Origin: Porodaedalea pini
Lineage: Eukaryota > Basidiomycota > Agaricomycetes > Hymenochaetales > Hymenochaetaceae
Direction: 5' to 3'
Length of the DNA stretch: 64,000 bases
NCBI GenBank assembly: GCA_002794775.1
Contig: NBAY01000004.1
Location: 1,240,001-1,304,000 of the forward strand
Part shown: positions 44,627 to 56,771 of the stretch, in pieces
How the letters are laid out: every line of letters begins with the position of its first letter
How positions within the stretch are numbered: position 1 is the stretch's first letter
Notes under the pieces: generated by a model
Told to the model about the DNA's origin: nothing
The model's database searches: none
Seen by the model: only the letters and a program-made list of their open reading frames with translations
Translations under genes and position numbers: made by a program

Positions 44627-46015
44627 ATGTTCGACCTCGACCAGTTCGCCTCACTTCCGCGCGAGCAGCAAGAACGAATGTTGGCTCAAGCCCGTTCGAA
44701 GACCGGCACAACGCGATCAGCCGCGCGTGCGTTCGCTCGGTCGTCCTCGCCCTCGCGTGCGTCCACGGAGCCTGGCCAGAGCACAGACGAGGTCCTCTCA
44801 GCCATGCTCGAACGCATCGCCGAGCTCGAAGCTGAAGGCAAGCGCAAGCGGCTCCAACTGGAGCACCAGTCTGAGCAACTAGAGGAACAGTTTGAGCAAC
44901 TACTGGAGAACCAAGCTGAACAGATCGAAAAGCTTACCACACGGCTTACTGAGCTGGAGTCCCAGGTCACTGACACAGGCGGAGATGCGGATGATGAAGG
45001 AGAAGGGGTGGTACGGCTCGGGAAAAGGAGGCGGGGCGGAAGAAAGTCAAGGCTGACCAAAATCCTCAGCGTTAAGCCCGACAGACTCACCAGCGAACAG
45101 CAGGAGGCGCGAAAGGCTCTACAGGTGTGTTTTAATCTGCATAGATGCTATAGAAAAAAAGCCTCACCGCGCATATAGGCCGCTATAAAGCAAGAAATGG
45201 CAGAACAGGCGGGCATACAGCCAAAACAGCGGCTGCCTCTCGCCGCTCTTGCCGGCGAACGAAAGGACGCTAGCGGCAAGATTCGTTACGTGCCGGATCT
45301 TGATGGCGATGTCTCCACTCCTGCAAACTTGATGCTCATTGAGCAGGCTGTGAAAGCGGCCGACCTGGATCAGAAGGTAAGTTAGTAGTTCCTGAGTTGT
45401 GTTGTAAATGCTGAAATACATACCTTTAGAAGCCGAATGCCACAGTCCTGAGAAACCCGGAGATCCAGTACACAAAAGACGATCTTCGCGAGTTCGCGAA
45501 GAGCGTCTTCCGCCAGTGGAAGCTCGCCTACAAGGCGCAGACCGACGATGATGCCAAAGAGAGGCAAGCGCGTTGGAAGAAGATGACCCTGCGCACTCAA
45601 CGACGCCGTCGGGTAAGTCTACTACATACCATTTGAGTCTGCATTTGCTGTGTGATAATTAGCTGACTATACAAATACAGAAAAAAAATGAACGACTTGC
45701 CGAAGTCGAGGCCTACATTGAGCTACACGGGGCCGATCCTACGCCGCTCCTTGAGACTGACTGGATGTCAGACCTCGAGAGCTCTCTTGATACGGAAGAC
45801 GAGCTCAAGAAAGTTGAACATCTGGCCACGCTTCGCGCCAGAGCCGGACTCACGCCGTTGCAAGTCCAGCAGGGCGCGAAGGCCTGGGAGAAGGTAACGA
45901 AACTATTTCGTTCGAAGGAAGTGAGTTTTTTTGTTTCTCTTCTTCATAAAGCCGTACTCACCTTTAACAGATCAATAAAGTTTACGAAGCTCTCGATGAG
46001 CTTCGTGTCCAGTGA
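44627..46015 (+). CDS. Unrecognised coiled-coil protein paired with the Tnp2-like transposase, 387 aa
   Basis: Exons 44627-45124, 45179-45376, 45430-45612, 45681-45920 and 45971-46015 are all in phase. The N-terminus is Arg/Ser-rich (MFDLDQFASLPREQQERML). Residues about 65-115 form a Glu/Gln-rich coiled coil (LEHQSEQLEEQFEQLLENQA). A basic patch (GKRRRGGRKSRLTK) follows, then a mixed charged region with LHGADPTPLLETDWMSDLES. I do not know the family. A further in-frame segment after the TGA (IDLGRVDITPSELAIYPFMK, 46040-46240) may be a last exon, but I see no good donor. Convergent with the transposase 490 bp away, so it may be a DNA-binding partner. Confidence 0.65.
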
Positions 46016-46504
46016 AAGTCTGCGTCTAAACAGACGCATTTGTCGGTGCAGCGTATCGATCTCGGGCGCGTCGACATCACTCCGTCGGAACTCGCGATTT
46101 ACCCCTTCATGAAGGACGAGAGCTGGTTCTTGGACCACATCCAGGGAACGTCGCTCACTAACGAACTCAGGGTGCGCCAGAACGACCCTGTCGGATTCGG
46201 AACTAGAAAGGGAGAAGAAAGCGGCTCGCATGACGAGTAGAGCTCAGACATGCAGTGGCTTCTCGGACTTGTGGAAAAGACTTAGACGAGCATGGACGTG
46301 ACTCCGGCCGCTCAGTTTCGCATAACCGCATATCATTATTCTTGGACGACTCGATTAGATCCTGTACAACTTCGTTAAGGACGCTGAATGTAGAAATAGA
46401 CAGACACTGACCTGTAGACGCCGTGTAAAGTAGAAATAAATAACGTTAATGTTAATCGATGAATTTCAGTTCGACTTGAGCTTGTCTTAGATTACCGGAT
46501 CATC

Positions 46505-49500
46505 CTAGAGCATGGTCATTTTCAAGTATATATACGAAGATAATAAAAAACTTACCCTCGACAAACCGATTGTAACCCATACGAGCTCTCGGTCAGCGCC
46601 ATCTCCTTCGCCTTCCTCATCATCCTCAGCGGCCTCGTCACCGTCTTCCTCCTCCCCCTCTTCCTCCTCTTCCTCCTCTTCCTCCTCTTCCTCTTCCTCC
46701 GTTGGCGGTGGTTGCCGCTCCGCTATGAGAGCGCGTGGGAGGCTTACTGAAACACGGCAGGCCTGCGACCTGACGAGAAAAGGGGGAATTAATACAGGCG
46801 GACCTTCTTCGTCCGCCCGTAGATAGTCGTTGTATGTCCAGAACTTAACCTCGAGTTGCGGGCTCGAGTGTGATTAAAAGAAGTTAGCATTAAGTGATAG
46901 ATAAAAAATTACAAAACTAAAATAACTTACTAAGGATCCCATTCGCTCGTATCTATGTCTTCTCGAGCGCGGAACCAGTTGACGTGCAAGAAGGCTTTGG
47001 GCCCGGCGATACGGCTCTGTGTGTGAGTGAGTATGCTGATCACCTGGCCAGCGAAGAGGTTGCCATCAAGCTCCATTTGGACAATGGAGTTTGGTGCGTG
47101 TGAGGCCTTCGCGGAGGGGGCGATACGACGGCCATCGAGGATAAGAAATGAGTGGAACTCAGCTTGGGGGGAGAGTATATTCGATGCGTCAGTCAGACGC
47201 GAAGTTCGGGAAATGACACGAGCCCCGGGGTGCGTTTCTTGATAGTACGCAAGCAAGGGCTTTTGGAGATCGTCCGAAAGCCTCTTCGTGTCTGCCGGGC
47301 CGAGAGAGAAGGGCTTATCACCTGTAAGAATAGTAAATAGGTGAATGGTGCTTGCGTCGTCCCTGGCTCCGATGATAAGACAATCGTGAAGGAAATACAC
47401 ACGTACGGTCTTCTGAGATAGCGTCAACCTCCTCAACCATTGAGGCCATTGAGGCGACGGTTCCCCGAGTGTCGTCGTCGGCGTGGGTCATGAGCTTTGC
47501 GGCCTGGCTCAGGACCGTGTCGTCGGAGGTTAGGTGGGCGAGCGATCGTAACTTCAATAAAATAAACAGTAAGATATATAGATTAAATTGAATTAAATAA
47601 AAAAACGTACCTTTTCACGGAGTAGCACGTCTTTATGATACGCGCGGAAGAAGGACCGTTCAATCTCACCGCCGTTGTGGTTATTTGTTCGGTATCCCTT
47701 GAGGACCTTGTTGAGCCGCTCGCCCGTATAAGTCCAGAAGCCGTAGACGGGTCCGAATGCACGAAGTTGATCGAATATATGCGTCATATAATGATGGTTT
47801 GGCCTGACGCATTTCGGGTGCATCTGTAAAATATGTGTTAGAATATTAATATGAATCCGCAAAAGAAGAGGGAATCAAGTACCTCGAGATATCCTTGTAG
47901 GTACTCATTTAAGAGCCTTTCCGCATGAGGCATGTCGTCGACTCTAATCGAGCGGCCAAGAATGATCTTCAAAGCTGTTGCAAGCTTGAGAAAGTTGGCC
48001 GCATCGCCAGCCTGCATACGAACAGGCTTCGGTTTTTCGGCTGGCTCGTCGTCGTCCTCTGTCGCAGTACCCTTGTTAATACGTTGGAGACGCTTCCGCT
48101 CCTTCGACTCCCATCTGCGCGTTCGGCGATTGAACTCTGCTTGAGCGATCGGTTGCCATTCCCTCCAGATGAGAGGGATCTATTAAACGAAATTAAGTAT
48201 GATTAAATGTGAATAAAGTATGATTAAATGAGAATAAAGTATAGAAAACTCACAATTATCGGACAATATACTAAGATGAGCGATTTGTACTCATCTGCGG
48301 AGAGCGAGCCTCCAGCAGGGTATCCGACTTCGCGGGGTAGACGGCCCACCCACGATGGCATTTCGAACTGAAATACGGCCGCATTAAAAGAGTTTCTAAG
48401 CCAAATATATCGAAAAGACTTACGTTTCAAAGATATGTATGTATCTGATCAAGCTCCCGACGTTTTTTGGCCGTTCGTTTACGGAGAACGCCCCGACGAA
48501 CCCAGGCATTGAGCCATTGTGTCCTGCAAATGCCTCGAATTATAATCAATAAATCAATAAATATATTATATGCGTAATAAATCAGAGAAAGAAAAGAAAC
48601 TTACCTAGTAAAATATTATGCATTGGGTCTAGTACGCCCATAGTGATTGTATCGTAATAAGTGAGGCGCGTACACTCGGCGTAACGTACGCCAGTTTGCT
48701 TGAAAAGCCCCTCCCGTTCGTCTGGATCTGCGTCTCGATACTCATCGGAGTGCGCGCGATGTTCAGCGGCGGTACGCGGCGCGAAGTCTGTAGTATATGT
48801 GTATTAATCGAGTAAAATAAAAGGCGCCGCTTTACTTACCGTTAGTCATTCCTTTTTCTGTATAGAGCTCTTTGCGCTTCGCTTTGCAACGAGGGCAGAA
48901 GCAGAGCGCGTGGGCATGGTCTGCAAGCCCGTCGACACGACAGAGGGCGGGATGGTCGCAGCAGTGTGCTATGCACACTACACGACATAGGCGACCTGTC
49001 TCCCGAAGAGAGTCAGAGTCTGGGATACAGAGAGTGGTGAGAACGTACCGGCTGGATATTTTGGCGTAGGAATAACAATACCCTCTTCATAGAGGCGTAT
49101 TTTTTCGTCCGTATCTACCTTGAGGACATGCTGAAGCTCGTCGGCTGTCGCTTCCTTCGGGCTGGGTACGATTCCCGTCAGGAGAAGATTTCGGGGCTGG
49201 TATCTAGTATTATATAGTTAGTTATGTCCAAAAACCGAATGCCGACTCACTTGAGATGGACCGGCAGGTTCGCAATACAATGCGAAAGGACCCCAGAGCT
49301 GTAGCTCGGTCCATTCTTCCCTCGCTCGCCACCGAAGCTGAAAAAAAAAAGAAGATAAACAAAGAAAATAAAATAAAAAATAACTCACCCGTCAAAAAGG
49401 AGAATAAGGGCGAGCCGTAGCTCGTCCTGAGGACCGAGATCAAAGAACTTCTCGTCGTCTGCAGTCTTCATCTCATTCCAGACCTCCCCGTCCATAATAT

Positions 49501-50578
49501 CCCCTAAAACTCCGTCAATCCGCCGCTTTTTCTTGTAACTTTCCAGTGAATCTTCCATTCCCGGGCGAGCGACCAGCGCTGTCAGCTGTTTGGTAATGGA
49601 CAAGTAGGGGTATTGAAGGACTGGTTTTTGTGTTTGATGTTCTTCTCCTTCAGTAGTTCCGTCGAAATCACACCGTAAGAGCGTCTTGGTTTTGAATAGA
49701 GCTATATCACAGCTTTCGCACGTCAGGTCGCATTGAGAATCTGCAGGGAAGACGCACCGGCAGTCTGGACACATTGGGAGAATATCGAAGCGATCTTCGA
49801 GCCCGAGTGTTTTGAATGTAGTCTTGAGCGTGCTCGTGGGTTTGTCACCGCGAGAGAAGAGACCCAAATAAAAAAAGAGAACTTTGAGGACTGCGAGAAT
49901 GAGATTACAGCCGCGATGCAGCAGATGAAAGCGAAGGTTGAGACAGGCAACGAGAAGAAGTACAACATGCCAGAGATTGTTGGATTTGTCTGATTCGGCC
50001 GTCTCTTGAGCTTCGGGCGGCGGCGAGGGTCTTGGTTCAGCTTCTTGCTGACGAGTTTCTTGAGTTGTGTTGTCACGCTCGTCGTCTAGGTGCCACATAT
50101 TGTCGGCGCCATCGTTGTCGATGTCCATGTGATAGTCAAACGCGTCCTCGAGCGAAGAGCGCTCGTCATCTCCAACAGCCGCCTCGGCCTCAGCCTCGAC
50201 CTCGACATCCACCTCGACATCCACCTCCATCCCTGGTCCAGCAGCAACAGTCGCAGTCGCAGTAGCAGAAGCAGAGGTATTAGCACCAGCAGCAGCAGCA
50301 GTATCGAGAGCAAAACCAGCCGCAGCCGCAACAGCAACAGCAACAGAGCTGCCAACTGCGCCGACCCCTTTCCCATGAACCTGAGGCTCCCTCGGGCGAG
50401 CCCTATGGAATCGCTTCGCGTGCGAGCGTTGCGTCGTGGCCTCGATATAGCGGCCCTTGGGGTTGGCTGCAACGCACAGCCGGCAGACGCACCAGGCCTT
50501 CGGTTTCGGTTTCTTTGAAAGCTTAGAATATTTTAATAAATAAATAAGGGATGTACTCACTGAGCTTACTTTGGCCAT
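46505..50578 (-). CDS. Tnp2-like (CACTA-related) transposase
   Basis: Multi-exon gene starting at ATG 50576-50578 with a short first exon (MAKVSS) spliced to LSKKPKPKAWCVCRLCV, a Cys-pair/His zinc module ending TQRSHAKRF. A variable acidic region leads to the hydrophobic block VLLLVACLNLRFHLLHRGC and the CPDCRCVF...CESC knuckle. Then come the core signatures LALILLFDGW, GVLSHCIANLPVHL, FCPRCKAKRKELY, MGVLDPMHNILLG, EMPSWVGRLPREVG and HYMTHIFDQLRAFGPVYGFW. The C-terminus reads PQLEVKFWTYNDYL, an acidic run, and WVTIGLSR. The order matches the Tnp2-type transposases spread through agaricomycetes. I saw no disabling stop in the exons. The last exon could end at 46505-46507 or be spliced further. 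Confidence 0.8.
46611..46702. repeat. Glu-coding TCC/TCT microsatellite inside the transposase
   Basis: Repeated CTCCTCTTCC on the plus strand reads as a run of Glu with Asp and Gly on the minus strand. It lies in frame between PPPTEEE and the WVTIGLSR segment, so it is a coding acidic linker and not an intergenic repeat. Confidence 0.7.
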
Positions 50579-50603
50579 GGCCGTTATAGGATGAGTCGCG
50601 TAA

Positions 50604-50627
50604 ACGCGTGCCATGCATGGCACGCGT
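50604..50627. repeat. 24-bp perfect palindrome upstream of the transposase
   Basis: The 24 bases are exactly self-complementary, centred on CCATGCATGG with ACGCGTG/CACGCGT arms. It lies 25 bp upstream of the transposase ATG and is followed by CGTTGGG as in the left-side tandem repeat. It may be a protein-binding site or part of the element end. Confidence 0.85.
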
Positions 50628-50631
50628 TGGG

Positions 50632-51399
50632 AGCTCACGGAGTCTACATGTAGAGTTAAGTCTTGACAGATCGTGTCAGGACTACTATCTTTAAATTATG
50701 ATCGACGCGTCTCGCATAAGGCTATCGCAGATCCTTGCAGATTCTCCTCGACTATCTCATCTTATCTATTGTCACATGCTACTGGCAACCGCCGGTTCCA
50801 GGTAATTCTAGGATTTAAATTTAAATCTGACCAAGCTTTCACACAATAGGTCTAGTTACTTATATTGTCAGATTACGAAAGACGACTATTTAACATCTGG
50901 CCGCTTATTGCTAGATCCGCCGGGAACGCAGTGCTTCAGTTAATAACGACGGGGCTGGCCGTGCTTGCCTTTGTTTACTTAGGCTTGATAGGTTTACTCG
51001 GCAAACCAAACATGCAGTACTAGTACTAGTAGTCGCACTAGTACTGGTACGATTAGCTCCGCAACAATATTGTGTTCTTTCGACACACCATATCTACTGC
51101 TTTATTTTGACTGTCAATAGATCTTGCAAAGCTTCGTTACCGTGGTTAGCAAATTTGAAATTCGTGCACATATGAAATCATTGTCACGTTGCGCATCTGA
51201 TTGATGCTGTGATTAATATTCATGACTCTTCAGCACGGGCAGCCTCGGTGTCGCGTTATACAGTAACTGAACAGGCCCAATTTTAATGTCCGATCGTGAC
51301 AACTGATATCAGCGATTCGAGAGAAACGATACTTTTTTGACAGACAAATATATTTACACGCGCCAAGTACACGTAAGCTGCGAGATAGATTATCAGTCA
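50632..51399. other. Intergenic
   Basis: No supported gene. An ACTAGTACTAGTAG...ACTAGTACTGG cluster near 51020-51050 is the only notable sequence. Confidence 0.45.
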
Positions 51400-53551
<2,152 letters not shown>

Positions 53552-53723
53552 TATATGAACGTTGGAAAGATGCGACAGAGTAACGAGTAACGGCACGGCT
53601 GTACTTACGACACGTCGCGCCGATCGTCGGAGATTGAACCTCTCTTTCCGGCGTCTATAATACAGGTGCCACGATGGAGAATAATGTCTTATTAATATTG
53701 AGCCTTGTCCCTCGTCCTGACAC
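53552..53723. promoter_or_regulatory. Divergent promoter interval, U2AF and oxidoreductase genes
   Basis: 172 bp between the two start codons on opposite strands. It must hold both promoters and leaders. No clear TATA box is seen. Confidence 0.6.
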
Positions 53724-55322
53724 ATGGGTTCTGCAGCCAGTTTAATTCAACGCAATAGGAAGGTTCTTAGTTGTTTTCTTCTAATGTCAGAATCGTCTCT
53801 GACTTGCCTCATCAATTTGCCAGGTGAACAATCCGCCTGAGGTTGCAAAAGTTAGCGACGGAGTTCTTCGCTGCGGAATCCTGGGGGCAGCTAGAATTGC
53901 CCCGGATGCAATCATCAGTCCTGCGAAGAGCCACTCCGAGTTTACGATTCATGCTGTGGCAGCGAGGGACCAAGCAAAAGCAGAAGTGTTTGCTAAGAAG
54001 CATGGCATTCCGAAAGTGTTCTCCGGTAGTGCTGGCTATCAGGGTCAGTCTTTCTAGAAAGCTGTAATGCATCTTCTAAAACTAATATTCTCTGCAGAGA
54101 TGCTGAATGACCCGGAAATTGACGTGATATATAACCCTGTTAGTATCCGCATTTTGGCCCTTGCTTGTTCAGGTTTCGTGACTGGATAACTTTTCAGCTA
54201 CCGAATGGATTGCACTACGAGTGGACATTGAAGGCTTTGAAAGCGGGGAAGCATGTACTTCTCGAAAAGCCCAGCACTGATACAGAGGAAGAAACGAAGT
54301 TCTTATTTGACTACGCCCAGCAAAAGGGGCTTGTTCTTCTAGAGGCATTCCATTCACGGTAAGTGATTTGTACTGAACCCTGTTGCTATACGCATATAAC
54401 AAGGCCTTCTCTAGGTTCCATCCTGCAATCAATCGTGTCAAGGAAATTGTCGATAGCGGGGAGCTGGGAAAGATCAAGAGCATCTCTGCTGGGCTTCGTA
54501 TACCATGGCAGAGGCACATATTCAACGAAGACGATATTCGCTACAAATTCGAGCTTGGTGGCGGCACCCTCATGGATATGGGCTGTAAGTTCATTTTCGT
54601 CTCTCAGTACACCTGAAGAGTGTACCGATTCCGTGCCCACAGGTTACCCGCTAGCCATGGTGCGCTATGTCACGTCCGCAGAGCCCACTGAAGTCCTTTC
54701 AGCCTCGGCAGAATCCCACCCGAACCCGAAGGACGAGCCGTCTAAGCGCAATATTGACGTCGGCACCTCTGCCTCGCTCGCATTCCCCGATGACGTGACT
54801 GCATCCATCGCATGCCACGCACTCTGGCACGGCTGGGGTCCATTTGGCCTGCTCCCGCGCATGCCAGACCTGAGTATCACGGCGGTGTGCGAGGGCGGCA
54901 CCGTTGAGCTGTTCAATTACATCGGGCCCCATTTGTATCATTCTATCACGGTCACACCAACAGGAAAGCAGGGGAAGCAGCGCGTTGAAAAGGCCTACAC
55001 GTTCCGGGATGGGTTTGGAGAGGATTGGTGGAGCACGTAAGCCTTTCTGATTTGGTTTATGAGACGATCCTTTGGAACGTTGAGTTTTCTCCTCATAGTT
55101 ACAGATATCAATTGGAGTTTTTCGTTGATAAGGTGAAGGGTCGCCAGCCACGATTGTGGATGGAGGGCAACGACTCCACCTCGAACATGAAGTGGATCGA
55201 GAAGATATATGAGAAGGTGAGCCCATCTAAAATGACTTTCCGATGAAGATGCTTGATTATGAACTCACCCGTAGACCGGTCTCGGGAGCCGCCCTAAGTC
55301 GGATTTCATTCCATCAGACTGA
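53724..55322 (+). CDS. Gfo/Idh/MocA-family oxidoreductase, dihydrodiol-dehydrogenase type, 396 aa
   Basis: Eight exons: 53724-53762, 53824-54043, 54098-54138, 54198-54358, 54415-54584, 54643-55036, 55099-55216 and 55275-55322; total 1,191 nt. The Rossmann NAD(P)-binding motif is GILGAARIAP near residue 32. The family EKP motif is in LLEKPSTDTEEE. The substrate-domain signatures are EAFHSRFHPAINRVKEI, GGTLMDMGCYPL and NSTSNM-like NDSTSNMKWIEKIYEK. Fungal relatives are annotated as dimeric dihydrodiol or D-xylose 1-dehydrogenases (NADP+). Probably cytosolic. The start is the Met whose exon joins in phase to the conserved NPPEVAK segment. Confidence 0.92.
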
Positions 55323-55784
55323 TCTCTCCGCATAGCATAAAGTCGCTTGTACGATGTCGTCGAATCTCTCGTCTGCCAGAATACTTTGATTTATGATGCT
55401 CTTTGCCTTAGGGACAGAAAGGATATACATATTCATTGTCAAAGCAGTTTACCCGCCGTAAGAAGATAAGAACTATCTGTTGGCCTCAATCTCGGGACAT
55501 TCACGATGCAGGCGTGAAACGGATGAAGCGAAAAAGAAAATATATTTTCTCCGCGACGCAGACATGTCTATGCGAGCATTTGACGCAATAGAAATCTGCT
55601 GCAAAAGCCTGGCCACGATACGCAACACCCTGTTGCTCCCAGAGTCGACATTGCAACACGCATTGACGAATGTCACATTGCCAGACCTCTGACGCTCTTG
55701 AATTTGAATTCGCGTTTGCTCGATGAAAAAAGTGTAGAATTGAAAGGAAGCGATGCATTCGAATTAGAGTACGACAGAATACTC
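55323..55784. other. Intergenic, convergent 3' flanks
   Basis: 462 bp between the ends of two convergent genes. Open frames of 60-70 codons on both strands are not supported as genes. Confidence 0.5.
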
Positions 55785-56542
55785 TTATTCCTCGTCCTTC
55801 TTTTCCGACTCCACACCGTACTTCGCTGGATCCGTGCCGTGATAAGGATGGTTGACAAGATTGAACCTTCGAAGATGTGAGCACTGAGTTATAAATGACA
55901 TCGCAAAGATGAAGAATATCTACCAAGGGAATGCATCTGCATAGAGTTTGGTCAGAGGGTTGCAGATATGTATGAGATATAAGATACATACGGAGCTTGA
56001 GTTGAGAGAAGGCAGAGTTGTTGTGAGCGGCACCCTGCACCCAGAGCGGTTGATCGGATTCGCCATAGAGCGGCTTGCCTTCCTTCGCGCGTTGAGAAAG
56101 CTCTGCAAGGTCCATCTCTTCCTCCCGCTTGTTCTCGGACCACCCCCAGAAGCGGACTGTGAGGATGGACAGTCCCGCGAAATGGTGCAAGGCCAAAGCA
56201 TATTATGATGGGCACATAAATTATAGAGAAGAAGGGACGCACAGCTTGAGCGTTGATACGCTAGCATGAAGCCACCCAGGAAGCCCAGGAAGCCACCTAA
56301 GCGGAGACTTGTCCTCAAGCGAAGATGCGATGGGTCTGCCATGTCTGTGATGCAAGTTAGCCTCACACATAGGCGGCCAGAGAGTGTGCAGGCCCACCCC
56401 AGAAGTAGAGTGCGGCAGGAAAGCCCACTGTCCCAGCAGCGACGGTTGCATAGTCGGACGGACGGAAATAGCGAACAACACGGAATGCGTGCGGATCGCC
56501 GTCAATGAGTGGGTAGGGCGTCGTCACGACCTTCTGCGGCAT
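55785..56542 (-). CDS. Mitochondrial complex I 21 kDa subunit, 168 aa
   Basis: Exons 56398-56542, 56243-56344, 55992-56156, 55924-55936 (13 nt) and 55785-55866; total 507 nt. The protein begins MPQKVVTTPYPLIDGDPH and RVVRYFRPSDY. It has a glycine-rich membrane segment (LRLGGFLGFLGGFMLAYQRS), then FRFWGWSENKREEEMD and the C-terminal FPWFNLVNHPYHGTDPAKYG. This two-part layout is that of the fungal NADH:ubiquinone oxidoreductase 21 kDa accessory subunit of the inner membrane. The best donor for exon 3 is GTATGT at 55986-55991, which puts the 13-nt exon in phase. Confidence 0.9.
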
Positions 56543-56771
56543 TGTAGTAGTTTGTGGATGAGCTCGACGTTCGCGACGTTGTACTCGATACTCAGGTCCC
56601 GGTTTAGCGATTTACGAATAAAGTAGTTTGTTCGCACCTGCGATCTTGTACACTCACTTTAGGCGTGGCCGTGGCTTGGAAGGAGTTCCATAAAGTCCGC
56701 GCTTCATTGTCCTTCCTCCTCTTCACCTACCATCATCTCCTGCCACTTCTTCTACTTTCAGTTATACGAAA
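56543..56771. promoter_or_regulatory. Divergent promoter interval, complex I subunit and nucleoporin-like gene
   Basis: 229 bp between two starts on opposite strands; pyrimidine-rich towards the plus-strand gene. No certain motif. Confidence 0.5.

Noticed and set aside
50086..50518. Ala- and Arg-rich open frames on both strands
   Set aside because: They are alternative phases of the low-complexity acidic region in the transposase N-terminal part.
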